Source: a virus. From it: 26,463 bases of DNA. Below are positions 6,697-15,035 of the stretch, in pieces (position 1 is the stretch's first letter; every line of letters starts with the position of its first letter). The translations under genes and the position numbers were made by a program. Under the pieces are notes generated by a model, which saw nothing but the letters and a program-made list of their open reading frames with translations, was not told the DNA's origin and did not search any database. The DNA is taken from the IMG/VR virus record IMGVR_UViG_3300005294_000069, positions 1 through 26,463 of that record, one strand, 5' to 3'.

Positions 6697-6987
6697 TCAC
6701 TGTCCGGCCGGCTTCTCCGGAGTCTTAAATGTCCGAGTCTGCCAATCGAATACCGAGCCAGGAGGCGGAGAGAGCCGCTCGCGAAATTTCGCCTCGAGCC
6801 GTATCCGTTCGGTCTCGAGCTGCATGTTCGCAAGCTGCATTGTGAGCCGAGCGACTTCGGCTTTGAGCTGCAGGGCATCGGCTTCCGAGGCTTCACAGGG
6901 CAAGAGCGGCTCCGGCTTCTCCTGAGCGATCGCCAGTCCAAGCATCAACGCAAGCGCAACGAGACTGCCGCCGAGGAATCGCATCAT
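6697..6987 (-). CDS. Exported or membrane-anchored coiled-coil protein, candidate i-spanin (96 aa)
   Basis: The start is set at one of the paired ATGs (6987 or 6984), just inside the upstream stop; the longer frame to 7047 only adds sequence overlapping the previous gene. Residues 4-21 (FLGGSLVALALMLGLAIA) are a hydrophobic anchor or cleavable signal with an AIA-Q site. Residues 34-72 are a charged heptad-like helix (LQLKAEVARLTMQLANMQLETERIRLEA in outline) that should form a coiled coil. The C-terminus is proline-rich. Length and topology fit an Rz-like inner-membrane spanin followed by the lipoprotein gene four bases downstream. If the signal is cleaved the protein would be periplasmic and the spanin model would weaken. 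Confidence 0.8.
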   Translation of the reverse strand: MMRFLGGSLVALALMLGLAIAQEKPEPLLPCEASEADALQLKAEVARLTMQLANMQLETERIRLEAKFRERLSPPPGSVFDWQTRTFKTPEKPAGQ

Positions 6988-6988
6988 C

Positions 6989-7552
6989 TCAGGCTCCCGG
7001 CTTGACTCTGATATTCGTTGGCGGAGTCGGAGGAGGGAGAGGAGCACCAGTGACGATCACTGGCGCATTCGCGAGCTCCGGAGGGAGTGCATAAATGTCC
7101 CAGAGCCTCAGCATGTAACTCTGTATCGTGTCGTCCGTCACGTCGAGCGGTACGCATGTATCCGAGGCAATGATCGGAGCCATATCGGCAGACCATTTAG
7201 GCGCATTCGCAATGACCTGAGACGAGAAGCGGAGCCGCGCCGTATGTCTGTCCCTGGAGAGTTGTTTGGTTCCCTCGTTGGCATTCGGATCGCCGGCCGG
7301 ACGAATGACATCACACAGGGTCTTAATCACTTGCTTTCCGGAGCTCGACGCCATTGTTGATTGCGTCGAGACTTGACAGCACATGTCCGGAGGCTCTCCT
7401 TGAGCGATGATTGATTGCTGCTGAGCGGCGACTCCCACTCGAGCAATGAACTCCGGATCACGGCCCATTGTGGCACGGTCGATATACGTAACCTGTGCCG
7501 AGCTCGAGGAGGCAGAGAGGAGGAGCAGTCCAAGTGCTGTAACACTTCGCAT
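6989..7552 (-). CDS. Secreted protein of unknown function (187 aa)
   Basis: The start at 7552 is chosen because it gives a textbook Sec signal peptide (MRSVTALGLLLLSASSSSA, cleavage before Q20); the longer frame to 7705 overlaps the preceding gene and has shadow-like composition. The mature protein has four cysteines (a CC pair near residue 59 plus two singles), consistent with disulfides, and ends with a proline-rich segment (PLPPPTPPTN). I recognise no domain. It follows the LamG fibre-like gene with an 8-bp gap and precedes the coiled-coil gene, within a run of four exported products. Confidence 0.8.
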   Translation of the reverse strand: MRSVTALGLLLLSASSSSAQVTYIDRATMGRDPEFIARVGVAAQQQSIIAQGEPPDMCCQVSTQSTMASSSGKQVIKTLCDVIRPAGDPNANEGTKQLSRDRHTARLRFSSQVIANAPKWSADMAPIIASDTCVPLDVTDDTIQSYMLRLWDIYALPPELANAPVIVTGAPLPPPTPPTNIRVKPGA

Positions 7553-7560
7553 GATCAATC

Positions 7561-10260
7561 CTATTGACACGTTGTCTCTCTGAGCAGTCCGTTGGCAAAC
7601 GTTAATTGACAGACTCCAACGTTCACAATGCGATTCACAAGCACTCCGCTTGGTGCCTTCTGTATCTCTCCGGCATGATTGCCCGTCCGAACCTGGACTA
7701 ACCAATCGAAGTTCGCTTCCGTCTCTGTTGTGAACGGTACGCCCGATAACGTCGGACTCTTGAGAACCAGTTCGCTCGCCGTTAATACGGATCGAGACGG
7801 AGCCGGATAATCATGAATCAGTAACAGACTCGATCCGGATTGCGTCGAAAATGTCGAAGTAAACAATCGGACGCGGCTCGAGCAATTATTGACAACCGTC
7901 CAACCGAGATCCAACACTCCACCATTCCCGCTCGTGCCGTATCCGAACACGTACGGATCACACGTTCCAGGGAGATCCCATTTCACGCCACGCGAGCCGC
8001 TATAGCCAGAACCAAACGTATTGACGATTGTCAGGCCGAGGTTATCAATCGTGAGATCGCCGGTCTTGACGATGAGATCCGAGCCGTCCCAACGGACTCT
8101 GTTTCCCGCCGGATCTCCGACTCTGAATGTCGCAGTCCCGACTCCGAGCGGTCCTCCACTATTGGCAAACCATAATCCCTTACCAGCGTCGAGCGCGGTA
8201 GGCGCCGGATTGCCCATCGCGAAGCTATCGCCTTTCATAACCAGAGTTTCAACGGTTTTGTTGCGAAACGCGAACTTCGAGCCGGTAGCAATCAAGTTCG
8301 CATCGTTCGGATCGCCGAGTGCGAGTCCGTACGTTGTCGTCGTAAAACCGTAGTCTCCGAGAAGATTGCCGAGGAGCGCTCGAGGAGCAATGTCGTTGTA
8401 GGTATTCGATTGCCGAATCATGACCGCGACAGACGGTCCGGCCGAGTTTGCATTGCCTGTGCTCGTCGAGTTGCTTGTCCTCCTCGCATAGTGAGTCGCA
8501 ATCCGATCGCCCGGTATCACTCGATTCCAGATCGCGAGCTCGTCAACATAGCCAGGGAAGCTAAAGCCAACCATTAAGTCAGCCGTCCCCGCGCTAATCG
8601 TTGGTGAAGCCGGATAGATACCCTGTCCCACTTGTGCGCCGTTCTTGTAGCAGATCACTTGCCGCGCCGAGGCGTCTCGAGTAATGGCAATGTGAGTGTA
8701 ATTGTTTGCTGTCAGTGTGCAACCAGCAGACCCGAAGGAATGGTACGTTGTACCGTCCCCGAAATAGAGATTAACCGTGCCATTAGATATCCCGACGTTA
8801 AATTCGCGAATCGGAGTGGCTGCAGTGCCAGCCGTCGTTAGCAGCCACGAAAAGTTATTTGTCCCGTCCCAATAGGTAATAAACTCAAGCGTCAAGTCGG
8901 CCGCATAGTTCGGAAGTGACGCTCGAGGAACCATAAAGTAGCCGGCGAGTCCTGGAACGATCGTCCCTCCTGTCAGGAATGCTGGATCGGAGTTTGTCGT
9001 TCCGACAGCGGCAACCGTGTTTCGATACCATTGGACTCCGCCGGGAACACTGCCCGTCCTCCCGTATCCGGAGGAATCGAGCATCGTCAAATCGCCGTTG
9101 CCATTCGGCCCGATGCCGGCCGCGCCAGTCGGCCCGTTCATGCGGTAATACTGCTGCGGCTTGTCGCCGAGGACATAGCCGGCATAGCCATTCGAGATCG
9201 TGGATCGCTGCGAATAGAGATCGAGGAATCCATCTCCTGTCTGTCCGGAATTAAAGATCGTGTCTCCGGCTGAGAAGGCATTCGCCGGAGAGCCGTCAAG
9301 CGCTCGAGTCACGAAGTAGCGATAGTCCTCTCCAGGAGCATCGCCACAGGAGAGGCGACAATCGAGCGTCACGCTATCAATTCTGATCCATTCAACCTTG
9401 CCGGCTGTCTCGAGCAGTACCATGTCAAAGGCTTTTGCAAACGGATGCTTGACATGAAACATGGTATCGCCGGCCGCAAGATCTCGAGTTAGGACCGTTG
9501 CGGAGGCTCCAATCAGTTGCCTCCCGTTTGTCGAGGCTAGCGTGTCCTGAGCGACGAGCGTCTCAACGAGGAGTTCCGCGGCAGAGAGTGTCAGCCATTT
9601 CCGATTCGGGAGACCGAGGCTCCCGGAATAGCTCGCCCCTGGCATAAACACGCGCTGTCCTGTGAGCTCCGCCACGACGTGATTGGCCGCTTGCGGAGGC
9701 ACGGCCGCGGCCGCTCGAGTCGTATCATTCGCATAGAACTTCCACGTATTCGAGGACGTTGCCAGAGAGAACCATTGCGCTCCAGGCTCCATACCAAGCG
9801 CAAAATCATAAAGATTCGTTCCGACGTTCGGGAAGAGCACGATTCGCGTTCCCTGTGAACGAGTCGGACTCGAGGGAGGATTAACGAGATTTGTCGGAAA
9901 GGTTAAGAATGTCGAAGTCGAAGCATTGCCGATCGAGAGAGACGTTCCGGAAAAGCTCCAGATTGCTGTGATGTTCGCGGCCTGATTCGATCGGAGGATC
10001 GTTGTGAGCCGGCCGAGATCGCCGCTCGCGTTCCTGGCTAATGCGTCCTCGGTTCCAGAAAAATCCGGAAGCGTCCCAATGAGCCGCATCGGCGAGAGCA
10101 TCCCGGTAAAGGAGTCCGCTCCGACAACGAGCGACTGCCGAGCAATCACGCGATCGTTGGCGCTCGTCGTTGTCTGCGCCTCGAGCCTCGAGGCGCCGAG
10201 GACAAGGAGACTAGACAGGATGCACGTTGCCAGTCGCCAGAACATCCGTTGCCGCATCAT
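7561..10260 (-). CDS. LamG-containing fibre-like protein with Sec signal peptide (899 aa)
   Basis: The start is at one of two adjacent ATGs (10260/10257) behind AAAGG; upstream sequence in frame (to 10740) overlaps the tail-hub gene and reads as shadow. Residues 6-28 form a signal peptide (FWRLATCILSSLLVLGASRLEA, cleavage before Q29). Residues 365-595 match a LamG/concanavalin-like domain (MLDSSGYGRTG, YVDELAIWNRVI--DRIATHY). Around 630-745 there is a beta-rich segment of the type common in phage tail fibres (GLALGDPN...FAFRNKTVETLVMKGDSFAMG, ending DGSDLIVKTGDLTI). Cysteines fall in spaced pairs, including one at the extreme C-terminus, as in extracytoplasmic proteins. Position after the hub suggests a tail fibre, but the signal peptide argues for export from the cell. 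Overlap with the hub gene is 50 bp. Confidence 0.85.
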   Translation of the reverse strand: MMRQRMFWRLATCILSSLLVLGASRLEAQTTTSANDRVIARQSLVVGADSFTGMLSPMRLIGTLPDFSGTEDALARNASGDLGRLTTILRSNQAANITAIWSFSGTSLSIGNASTSTFLTFPTNLVNPPSSPTRSQGTRIVLFPNVGTNLYDFALGMEPGAQWFSLATSSNTWKFYANDTTRAAAAVPPQAANHVVAELTGQRVFMPGASYSGSLGLPNRKWLTLSAAELLVETLVAQDTLASTNGRQLIGASATVLTRDLAAGDTMFHVKHPFAKAFDMVLLETAGKVEWIRIDSVTLDCRLSCGDAPGEDYRYFVTRALDGSPANAFSAGDTIFNSGQTGDGFLDLYSQRSTISNGYAGYVLGDKPQQYYRMNGPTGAAGIGPNGNGDLTMLDSSGYGRTGSVPGGVQWYRNTVAAVGTTNSDPAFLTGGTIVPGLAGYFMVPRASLPNYAADLTLEFITYWDGTNNFSWLLTTAGTAATPIREFNVGISNGTVNLYFGDGTTYHSFGSAGCTLTANNYTHIAITRDASARQVICYKNGAQVGQGIYPASPTISAGTADLMVGFSFPGYVDELAIWNRVIPGDRIATHYARRTSNSTSTGNANSAGPSVAVMIRQSNTYNDIAPRALLGNLLGDYGFTTTTYGLALGDPNDANLIATGSKFAFRNKTVETLVMKGDSFAMGNPAPTALDAGKGLWFANSGGPLGVGTATFRVGDPAGNRVRWDGSDLIVKTGDLTIDNLGLTIVNTFGSGYSGSRGVKWDLPGTCDPYVFGYGTSGNGGVLDLGWTVVNNCSSRVRLFTSTFSTQSGSSLLLIHDYPAPSRSVLTASELVLKSPTLSGVPFTTETEANFDWLVQVRTGNHAGEIQKAPSGVLVNRIVNVGVCQLTFANGLLRETTCQ

Positions 10261-11878
10261 TGCCTTTGACTTGCAGAACATAGAAATGATCGGTGGTCGC
10301 GTTGAACGGAATCGAGACCGTTGTCCACGTTCCGGCAGAGATATTGAGCATCGGCCCGGTTGCGGGAGTTCCCGCCGTCTTATCGACAATTTGCACGTTG
10401 GCAAGGTTCGAGGCTCCGTAGCGAGCCAGGACGCGGACATCGGCAACGAGCGGCACTCCCGTAGGGAGCTTGATAAATTGCGCGTCCGGCACCTCCTGCC
10501 AGGCCGTACCAGTGGCGCCGACCGTTGTTGAGCCTCCCAGTGACGCCACGAAGTAGGACGGTCCGGCCGGACCGGCCGGAGGAATGACCGTCCCTCCGGC
10601 GACACTGGCACTCGAGGAGCTCCCGGTCTGCATCGCCGCGTCCCAAAAAGCAATCCAATTGCCTTTGGTCTCGTTCCCTTCGACGAGATCCACTCTCGAG
10701 AGGAGCCAGGGATTCCCGTTCGATCGCTCCGTGCCGACATGCTGTATTTGGACGTTGGTTACGAGCATCGGCACGGCACTGAGACCATACAGAGAACACG
10801 TCACAAAGACCGTCATTCCCGGTTGGAGACCGAATTTATACGTGAGGACGGAGAATGTCCGCGGCAGTCCCTCGAGCCTCCTGAGCGCTCCATTCGCAAG
10901 AGACTGCGCCGTCTCATAATCGAACACGTCTGGATACTCAAGTTTGGTCGCGCTCTCATTCGCCCCAGATACCGAGTCGGCATGTACGGCTCCCGGCCAA
11001 TTGGCCGCAAAGGGAGCCGTCTCGATCACGTTTGCGGCTCCAAGGAGCGGTTGATCCGCTCGTTGGTTTAGCGAGTTGTCCTCCGGATTGTACGTCCACG
11101 TCCACGCCGAATCCGGATATGTTCCAACGACATGTAGAACCCCATCCACGAATACCTGAGAGACCGTAGACGCCACGAAGTAAGGCAACGGATAGAGACG
11201 TGTTCCATTACCTTTCGTCTTGTACGTGACATCCGAAGCCGAGCCGGAGCCAAACAGTACCCAGACTCGATTGATGTAGTTGGCCCGCGTCCGTTTTTGT
11301 TGAATCCCATCGGCAAGAATATTGGACTCGTCGAGCGCAAAGGGAGCCGCTCGGCTCCCTCCTGGAAACATGCCGAGTTGCTTTTGTGGGTTGACCTCCC
11401 AGAAGTATCCGGTTTGCGTCGAGAGATCGTCGAGGACTTCGCGGAGCTTCTTCCACGGGTAGGCCGTCGCCGGAAGGATCGGTCCGTCCGGTTGCGTCGG
11501 ATTGATCGTGACTCCGATCAGGACGAGTTGTCGGTCTCGTATGAGCTGCAATCGCTCCTTCAGTGTCTGCTGAGGACACAAGCCATTGAGCATCGGCCCG
11601 TCTGCCAGGACGGCATAATTGCCGGCTCGGACCTTACAGACGACATCGCGATCGTCGCCTCTCCCGATCTCGTCCGCATCGTAGACAATGCCGCCGAAGA
11701 GCGGCAGACCGTCTACCCAGAGAATCACATCCTGTTCAATCTGAGGACGAGGACTCGGACTGAAGAGATCGAAGGAGAGTGTCTGTCGAGCCGAGATCGG
11801 CCAGTCCGAGTGTAAGGACTTGGCTCGGAGGGACGTGTCTTGTACCTCGACGCCATTGATCGTCAGTTGAACAATCAT
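10211..11878 (-). CDS. Tail hub / tail-associated protein with C-terminal beta-sandwich (555 aa)
   Basis: This is probably the baseplate hub at the tail tip (gp27/Tal-like role), placed directly after the tape measure as in most siphophages. The N-terminal 375 residues are beta-rich with hub-like features (MIVQLTINGVEV start, FDLFSP, WVDGLPLFGGIVYDADE at about 54-70, LQPGMTVFVT near 351-360). A PPAGPAGPS linker near residue 435 leads to a C-terminal 115-residue beta-sandwich resembling carbohydrate-binding modules. The start overlaps the tape-measure stop as ATGA. The assignment rests on synteny and general pattern, not on a signature motif. Confidence 0.8.
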   Translation of the reverse strand: MIVQLTINGVEVQDTSLRAKSLHSDWPISARQTLSFDLFSPSPRPQIEQDVILWVDGLPLFGGIVYDADEIGRGDDRDVVCKVRAGNYAVLADGPMLNGLCPQQTLKERLQLIRDRQLVLIGVTINPTQPDGPILPATAYPWKKLREVLDDLSTQTGYFWEVNPQKQLGMFPGGSRAAPFALDESNILADGIQQKRTRANYINRVWVLFGSGSASDVTYKTKGNGTRLYPLPYFVASTVSQVFVDGVLHVVGTYPDSAWTWTYNPEDNSLNQRADQPLLGAANVIETAPFAANWPGAVHADSVSGANESATKLEYPDVFDYETAQSLANGALRRLEGLPRTFSVLTYKFGLQPGMTVFVTCSLYGLSAVPMLVTNVQIQHVGTERSNGNPWLLSRVDLVEGNETKGNWIAFWDAAMQTGSSSSASVAGGTVIPPAGPAGPSYFVASLGGSTTVGATGTAWQEVPDAQFIKLPTGVPLVADVRVLARYGASNLANVQIVDKTAGTPATGPMLNISAGTWTTVSIPFNATTDHFYVLQVKGNDAATDVLATGNVHPV

Positions 11879-14800
11879 CTCGAGATGCCGTACGGCGCGA
11901 TTGCTCCCGGCATGTTCCGTGCTGTGACGGTTGCGAGCTCTCGGCCGTCAACTTGAACGGAGATGTTGCTATTGACGGCGACTCCGGAGAGATCGGTTGT
12001 GATGTTCGTTCCCGCCAGAGGAGCCGGCGGAGAGTTGATCGCATCGTACCGATAGGGAATCGAGATCGTTGGCACTTTGATTCCGCCGAGCGCTCTCTCG
12101 ATGCCGGAGGCTCCGGCTTCGGCTCCGGCCGGCAAGTCGTCCGTCATGACGGAGACGAGCTTGTCGATCCGCTCAACGAGCTTCTCAACGGCGATCATCA
12201 TCTGATCCTGTTTGGATCGGAACTGATCGCCAACCACGTTGTTGGCGATGCCGAACTGGAGCACTTCCATTGTGGCTTCGTCAACGGCAAACCCTTGATC
12301 CTGCCAGAGCTCGTAAATCGTCTGGAGCGGCCGCTGTAAGGCTTGAACGGCTTTGACGCTTCCGGCTCCAGAGCCCTCGATCGTGTGGAAGGTCTCCGCG
12401 ACTTGTCCGGAGAGGCCGGCGAAAATGTCCTGATTCATGCGGCCGCTATTCGCGAGACCGACCATGATGTCGGCGACTCCCTCGGCTCCCTGGATCATCG
12501 GCCCGGTAAACGTGCTCGTCACAAGCATCATCTGAGCATTGAGCTCGGCGAATGCGGCTCCTCCTGAGAGTCCGGTTGCTGCCAGTTGCGCTTGAAATGC
12601 CGTCATCGCCGGAGCCAGAGCCGCGAAGGCTTCCGTTGAGGACAGCCCTTGCTCCCGGAAGTTTTCGAACACAGCACCGAACGAGAGCCCCATTGCCGAG
12701 GCAGCACTCTGGGAGCCGACTTTGGCATTCTCGAAAAACTTCGACAGACCGTCCGCGGCCGTTTGTGTCGAGGCTTGGAGAAAGGCGAACATGTCGCCTT
12801 TCAAGGCTTCTTTCCCTCCGAGCTTGTCCATCTGTTTGAGGAGCTCCGGAGAGAGGAGCGTCTTTTCCTTCGCGACTTTGCCGAGGGACTTGGCGAATCC
12901 CTCCATCTCTTTCGAGGCTTCTTCGACGGACTTGGTAAAGGCTTTCGTCGCCGCATCGAACTTCTTGAGCGTATCGGCTTTCATCACACTGTCGAGAGAG
13001 ACGCCGGCTTGTTTCGCGGTCTCCTCGAGCGCTTTGAGTCCTCCGGCCGCTTCAATCCATTCGGCTCGCGCTTTCTTTGTTTGACTTGCCTGAGACGGAC
13101 CGAACAATCCGCCGATGAAAGAGCCGAGCGCTCCGCCGGCAATCGTGCCGAGAATAGGGACAACCGATCCGAGTGTCGATCCGAGTGTCCCGCCGATCGT
13201 GCTTGCTACGGTCTTGGCGAGTCCTTGAACGAGATTGCCGCCGATTGCCGATCCCATCGAGCCGCCGACTTGCTGCCCGACCGTATCGCTCTTTATGAGC
13301 TTCGAGCCGAGCGCGGCAATGCCAACGGTTGCGCCAGTCGCGATCGCTCCGCCGATTGCTCCCTTCACACCTTTCGCGCCGAAGATCTTCTCAATCTGCT
13401 GCATGAACGGCGCGGCTGCTGTCAATGCGAGCTTCGCGCCGATCGAGGCGCCGACATCTCCGCCTCCGGACAGTCCCTTAAGAATCAGATTGCCGAGATC
13501 TTTTCCGAACTCGGCGCCGAAGACCTGGCCGGCTTCTTTCCCGACTTGCGCGGCTTCCGGGATGATCTTTTTCATCTCGTCCACATGACGAGACATCGAA
13601 TCCGTGACCCAGTCCGGCATCGCGAATGCTTCGAACGGGAACGCCGGAGCCGCTTTGATGTCGGGAAGAATGAAGGATTGCGGAATCGTGTTGAGCGCTT
13701 TAACGAAGTTCGGAATCTTGATTGAGCCGAGATCGGCAATGATCAGATTGACGAGGGACATCTTCTCGGCCAGCGCCTCGGCTCCGCGGCCGGACGCAAC
13801 CATTGCGTCATGTCCGGCTTTCATCGCATTCGCGAGCTCTTCTTGCTTGTCCTTCGTGAGCTTTGAAATGTTTTTGAGATCGCCGAGTGCGCTCAGATAG
13901 AGCTCGGCTTTCTTGATTGCCTCCTCGCCGAACATCGAGGCTTTTAGATCCTTGAGCGCCTCGGCCGCTTTATCAATTTTTGGAGCCGCGCCGAGTGCGC
14001 CGTCTCCGGCTTCGGAGAGATTCCGTCCGAGATTCGCGACAGGCGGAGCGGCCGCGGTTGCTGTCCCTGCCAGGAGCTTGATCCGCTCGTCTGTCTTTTC
14101 AATCCTGACCCTGAGCGCTTCGGCCGCTCCGTCCGCCAGTCCGAAGGCTTTGCCGAATGCGGGAATCTTCTGGACTCCCTCGACAATCGAGAGAAGGAAC
14201 TCGAGAAAGACCTTTTGCGCTCGAGCCGTGATCTCGAGCATTTTTGTAAACGCCGAGACCAACGGCGGAATCACGGCTTGTGCAAGCTGTCCGAGGCTTT
14301 TCATCAACTCGACGAGGAGCGGGAGGATCGGCTTCAGTGCATTCGCAATCAAGGCAAACATCTGAGCCTTGAGTACATCCATCTGATCGCCGAACTCGTC
14401 GGCCGCGGCAATGGTCTCGGTATCGAGAAGAATGCCGAGCCGCTCCGCCGATTGCGCCGTCTCAACAAATTCCTTCGTCAGTCCTGGCAGTGCCTCGGCT
14501 CCGGCTTTACCAAAGAGCGCGACAGCGATCGCCGCTCGTTTGCCGGCCGAGTCCACGGTATCCATTCCCTGGCCGACTTTGTAGAACACCTCCTCCGGCT
14601 TGAGTCCTTGAATGTCCTTGACCGAGATGCCGATCTCTTTGAGTGCCGCGGCCGCTCCCTTATCGCCTTTGGCGAGATTCACTCCGAGCTTTTGAATCGC
14701 CGTTGTCAGTGTCTCGAGTGGGATGCCGGATTGGCCAGCCGCAAAGCCGAGCTCCTGGAGTGCCTTTGTCGAGATGCCAGTCTTTGCCGAGAGATCCGTC

Positions 14801-15030
14801 AGATGCCCGCCGACGCTAATCAGTTGATTGCCGAGATTGAGGATTGCGGAGATCGCTTTCTCGGCTCCCATTGCGGCCAGATTGCCGAGAGCCACTGTCG
14901 CGACTCCGGCCGAGCCTGTCATCTTCTTACCCATTTTCTCGACTTGGCTTGACGCATCGTCAAGCTGTTTCGAGAACTCGGCCAGAGAGGCTTGGATCTT
15001 GACGACGAGCGTAGCGATTTGCCCTGCCAT
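11875..15030 (-). CDS. Tail tape measure protein (1051 aa)
   Basis: This is the longest gene in the window and lies between the tail chaperone and the hub. The N-terminus is helical/coiled (QASLAEFSKQLDDASSQVEKMGKKM), followed by the typical 'DLSAKTGISTKALQELGFAAGQSGI' segment (about 79-105). Gly/Ala-rich hydrophobic stretches occur at about 560-590 and 610-670 (GGAIATGATVGIAALG, STIGGTLGSTLG, GGALGSFIGGLFGP), as expected for segments inserted in the host membrane during DNA entry. The protein sets tail length; at roughly 0.15 nm per residue it predicts a tail near 150-160 nm. No lysozyme or peptidase motif was seen. It starts 5 bp after the chaperone frameshift product ends. Confidence 0.95.
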   Translation of the reverse strand: MAGQIATLVVKIQASLAEFSKQLDDASSQVEKMGKKMTGSAGVATVALGNLAAMGAEKAISAILNLGNQLISVGGHLTDLSAKTGISTKALQELGFAAGQSGIPLETLTTAIQKLGVNLAKGDKGAAAALKEIGISVKDIQGLKPEEVFYKVGQGMDTVDSAGKRAAIAVALFGKAGAEALPGLTKEFVETAQSAERLGILLDTETIAAADEFGDQMDVLKAQMFALIANALKPILPLLVELMKSLGQLAQAVIPPLVSAFTKMLEITARAQKVFLEFLLSIVEGVQKIPAFGKAFGLADGAAEALRVRIEKTDERIKLLAGTATAAAPPVANLGRNLSEAGDGALGAAPKIDKAAEALKDLKASMFGEEAIKKAELYLSALGDLKNISKLTKDKQEELANAMKAGHDAMVASGRGAEALAEKMSLVNLIIADLGSIKIPNFVKALNTIPQSFILPDIKAAPAFPFEAFAMPDWVTDSMSRHVDEMKKIIPEAAQVGKEAGQVFGAEFGKDLGNLILKGLSGGGDVGASIGAKLALTAAAPFMQQIEKIFGAKGVKGAIGGAIATGATVGIAALGSKLIKSDTVGQQVGGSMGSAIGGNLVQGLAKTVASTIGGTLGSTLGSVVPILGTIAGGALGSFIGGLFGPSQASQTKKARAEWIEAAGGLKALEETAKQAGVSLDSVMKADTLKKFDAATKAFTKSVEEASKEMEGFAKSLGKVAKEKTLLSPELLKQMDKLGGKEALKGDMFAFLQASTQTAADGLSKFFENAKVGSQSAASAMGLSFGAVFENFREQGLSSTEAFAALAPAMTAFQAQLAATGLSGGAAFAELNAQMMLVTSTFTGPMIQGAEGVADIMVGLANSGRMNQDIFAGLSGQVAETFHTIEGSGAGSVKAVQALQRPLQTIYELWQDQGFAVDEATMEVLQFGIANNVVGDQFRSKQDQMMIAVEKLVERIDKLVSVMTDDLPAGAEAGASGIERALGGIKVPTISIPYRYDAINSPPAPLAGTNITTDLSGVAVNSNISVQVDGRELATVTARNMPGAIAPYGISR

Positions 15031-15035
15031 GCCTT

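Noticed and set aside
10261-10740. N-terminal extension of the 899-aa LamG protein (start at 10740)
   Set aside because: The extra 160 residues are out-of-frame copies of tail-hub codons, Arg/Ser/Pro-rich, and would bury the signal peptide inside the protein.
12649-13725. 358-aa plus-strand ORF antisense to the tape measure
   Set aside because: Mirror of tape-measure codons with low-complexity Arg/Leu/Glu content; no ribosome-binding site or domain seen.
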